Positions 62,013-64,000 of a stretch of DNA of 64,000 bases are shown here, in pieces. The notes below the pieces were generated by a model, which was given only the letters and a program-made list of their open reading frames with translations, ran no database searches and was not told the DNA's origin. Every line of letters begins with the position of its first letter. Positions within the stretch are counted from its first letter, which is position 1. The stretch lies in contig JADJQT010000001.1 in NCBI GenBank assembly GCA_016712595.1, positions 1,155,501 through 1,219,500 on the forward strand. The letters are read 5' to 3'. Both the position numbers and the translations under genes were made by a program. This DNA comes from Rhodospirillales bacterium (GTDB lineage: Bacteria > Pseudomonadota > Alphaproteobacteria > Rhodospirillales > Defluviicoccaceae).

Positions 62013-62501
62013 ATGACGATATCCGAATTGCCCTATGACCTTTGGCTGGAAGAGGCGCTGAGGAGCGTTATTCGCAACGCCCTGTTGTATACGGCAGAGC
62101 ACGGCCTTCCCGGCAGCCATCACTTCTATCTGACGTTTGTGACCGGTGCGCCGGGCGTGGAGATCGCGCCTGAACTGCGCGCCAAGCACCCTGAAGAGAT
62201 GACGATTGTCCTGCAGCACCAGTTCTGGGATCTGCTGGTCGACGATCTCGGCTTTGAGGTGACGCTGAAATTCCACGGCCGATCATCACGTCTCGTGATC
62301 CCTTATGCCGCAATCACGGCGTTCGGCGATCCGTCGGTGAGCTTCGGGCTTCAGCTCAAGACATTGTTCGGCGATCTGGCGGAGGACCGACCGGCCGAGG
62401 ACGCCGCGTCGGCCGAATCGCAAGACACGTCCGCCCCGCAGGCGGATGAAAAGCCGGCCACCGGCGAGGTAATCGCGCTCGACACGTTTCGCAAAAAGTA
62501 G
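62013..62501 (+). CDS. sspB: ClpXP adaptor SspB
   Basis: 162 residues. The alphaproteobacterial SspB pattern is clear: LPYDLWLEEALRSVIRNALLYTAEHGLPGSHHFYLTF, PEEMTIVLQHQFWDLLVDDLGFEVTLKFHGRSSRLVIPYAAITAFGDPSV, then an acidic linker and the short C-terminal motif GEVIALDTFRKK, which docks on ClpX. SspB tethers ssrA-tagged proteins to ClpXP. It lies immediately after ssrA, linking tag maker and tag reader. Confidence 0.93.
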   Translation: MTISELPYDLWLEEALRSVIRNALLYTAEHGLPGSHHFYLTFVTGAPGVEIAPELRAKHPEEMTIVLQHQFWDLLVDDLGFEVTLKFHGRSSRLVIPYAAITAFGDPSVSFGLQLKTLFGDLAEDRPAEDAASAESQDTSAPQADEKPATGEVIALDTFRKK

Positions 62502-62553
62502 AAGATAGCCTCCCGAAGCGGCTTGCCAGAACGCATGTGAAGGGTCGGGATCG

Positions 62554-64000
62554 ATGACGGATAATTTTGCCCACCACGAGATGTTTCCGCTGGGCGAGGA
62601 CACAACACCCTACCGCCTGCTAACCAGTGATTTCGTCGCCACGCACCGGATCAACGGACGGGAAATCGTCGAGGTGGACGGCCAGGCGCTGACGCTGCTC
62701 GCCGATCAGGCGATGCGCGACTGCCAGCACCTGCTTCGCCCCGGTCATTTGGCGCAATTGCGCAAGATCATCGATGATCCGGAGGCGTCCTCGAACGATC
62801 GTTTCGTTGCCTTTGAGCTGTTGAAGAACGCGAACATCGCCGCCAGCGGCGTGCTGCCGATGTGCCAGGATACCGGCACGGCGATCATCATGGGTAAAAA
62901 AGGCGAGAACGTCTGGACGAGCGGCGACGACGAGGCGGCGCTTTCCTACGGAATTCTCAAGGCGTACACCGAAACGAACCTGCGCTATAGCCAGGTCGCG
63001 CCGCTCGATATGTTCGCCGAGAAGAATACCGGCAACAATCTCCCTGCCCAGATCGACCTCTACGCCACCAAGGGGAACTACTACAAGTTCATGTTCATGG
63101 CGAAGGGGGGCGGTTCGGCGAACAAGAGCTACCTCTATCAGGAAACCAAGGCGCTGCTGAACCCGAAGCGCCTGTTCGAATTTCTCGACGAGAAGATCCG
63201 CACGCTTGGCACGGCGGCGTGCCCGCCTTATCACCTCGCCATCGTCATTGGTGGTACGTCAGCGGAGATGACCTTGAAAACGGTCAAGTTGGCGTCGGCG
63301 CGCTATCTCGACAACTTGCCGACCAAGGGCACCGAATTCGGCCAGGCTTTCCGCGATGTCGAGACGGAGGCGGAGGTGCTGAAGCTCACCCAGTCAATGG
63401 GGATCGGCGCGCAGTTCGGTGGCAAGTACTTCTGTCATGACGTCCGTGTCATCCGCTTGCCGCGGCATGGCGCCTCCTGTCCCGTCGGCATCGGCGTTTC
63501 CTGTTCCGCCGACCGTCAGATCCTCGGAAAAATTTCCAAGGAGGGCGTCTTTATTGAGGCGCTTGAGCGCAACCCCGGCCAGTATCTGCCGGAAATCACC
63601 AGTGAAAACCTCTCTGGAGAGGTGGTGAAGATCGATCTTACCCGACCGATGTCGGAGGTCCGAAACACGCTTTCGCAATACCCGATCCGCACGCGCGTAT
63701 CGATTTCCGGACCCCTGATCGTCGCCCGCGACATCGCCCATGCCAAGCTCAAGGAACGCCTCGATCGCGGCGAGGGGCTGCCGCAGTACTTTAAGGACCT
63801 CGCCGTCTATTACGCGGGTCCGGCCAAGACTCCCGATGGCTATGCGTCGGGTTCCTTCGGGCCGACGACGGCCGGCCGTATGGACGCCTACGTCGATGCC
63901 TTCCAGGCGGCGGGCGGCAGCATGGTGATGCTGGCCAAGGGCAACCGTTCGGCAGCGGTAACCGCGGCGTGCAAGAAGCATGGCGGCTTTTATCTCGGCT
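62554..64000 (+). CDS. Class I (Fe-S) fumarate hydratase, 3' end beyond window
   Basis: 482 codons are visible, open to the edge. It starts MTDNFAHHEMFPLGED at an ATG with GGGA upstream. The class I fumarase features are LPMCQDTGTAIIMGKKGE (first cluster Cys), FGGKYFCHDVRVIRLPRHGASCPVGIGVSCSADRQ (further Cys), then SGPLIVARDIAHAKLKERLDRGEGLPQYF and YYAGPAKTPDGYASGSFGPTTAGRMDAYVDAFQ. It interconverts fumarate and malate with a [4Fe-4S] cluster in the TCA cycle. Tartrate dehydratases share the fold, but the layout is that of one-chain fumarases. Possible read-through from sspB (52-bp gap). Confidence 0.93.
   Translation, partial: MTDNFAHHEMFPLGEDTTPYRLLTSDFVATHRINGREIVEVDGQALTLLADQAMRDCQHLLRPGHLAQLRKIIDDPEASSNDRFVAFELLKNANIAASGVLPMCQDTGTAIIMGKKGENVWTSGDDEAALSYGILKAYTETNLRYSQVAPLDMFAEKNTGNNLPAQIDLYATKGNYYKFMFMAKGGGSANKSYLYQETKALLNPKRLFEFLDEKIRTLGTAACPPYHLAIVIGGTSAEMTLKTVKLASARYLDNLPTKGTEFGQAFRDVETEAEVLKLTQSMGIGAQFGGKYFCHDVRVIRLPRHGASCPVGIGVSCSADRQILGKISKEGVFIEALERNPGQYLPEITSENLSGEVVKIDLTRPMSEVRNTLSQYPIRTRVSISGPLIVARDIAHAKLKERLDRGEGLPQYFKDLAVYYAGPAKTPDGYASGSFGPTTAGRMDAYVDAFQAAGGSMVMLAKGNRSAAVTAACKKHGGFYLG

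Overview
The window is high-GC chromosomal DNA that looks alphaproteobacterial, probably Rhodospirillales-like. The assignment is inferred from four signs: a circularly permuted two-piece tmRNA gene next to an alphaproteobacterial-type sspB, a 41-residue cysteine-poor L36, a continuous urt-ure operon, and an NDUFS6-like CHCC zinc-finger protein next to polA. No insertion sequence, prophage, CRISPR array, tRNA or rRNA was seen. Genes are dense, and many overlap by ATGA or GTGA.

Layout. 1-2.8 kb holds a partial lytic transglycosylase, an SGNH hydrolase, an AT-rich intergenic stretch, an esterase and the small ribosomal protein gene rpmJ with a terminator. 2.9-4.9 kb is a K+/H+ antiporter. 5.0-12.0 kb is the three-gene transglutaminase / circularly permuted ATP-grasp + alpha-E / transglutaminase-DUF2126 cluster, a predicted peptide-ligating and cleaving system. 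12.1-23.1 kb is a complete urea module read leftward: the urea ABC importer urtABCDE followed by urease ureDABC and accessory genes ureEFG. 23.5-25.8 kb is a divergent copper-exporting P-type ATPase.

25.8-43.3 kb is the most interesting part: a leftward 16-gene mycofactocin locus. In transcription order it holds an NDMA-type iron-containing methanol/alcohol dehydrogenase, a MoxR AAA ATPase, a CoxE-like VWA protein, an MftM-like methyltransferase, radical SAM MftC, two OYE/FadH-type flavoenzymes, a FixB-FixC-FixX-FixA electron-transfer set, creatininase-family MftE, glycosyltransferase MftF, the 63-residue precursor MftA ending in IDGMCGVY, an SDR dehydrogenase and MftB. MftD, MftG and MftR are not in the window. 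I infer that the peptide-derived cofactor made here takes electrons from the alcohol dehydrogenase and SDR, and that the Fix-like proteins pass them to the quinone pool.

43.7-52.7 kb holds a zinc-ribbon/TPR membrane protein, an MscS channel and a polyphosphate group (sixA, ppk1 and polyphosphate:AMP phosphotransferase leftward, ppx divergent). 52.8-57.4 kb holds a secreted clan-A-like glycoside hydrolase, a DUF3616 protein and the msrPQ methionine sulfoxide repair pair. 57.4-64 kb holds polA, the CHCC zinc-finger gene, thyX, ssrA (tmRNA), sspB and a class I fumarase cut by the right edge.

Gene calls rest on reading translations and motifs by eye. Start codons were moved from the longest open frame where an internal start with a ribosome-binding site or family length fitted better. 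Product names for family members of unknown substrate are inference.
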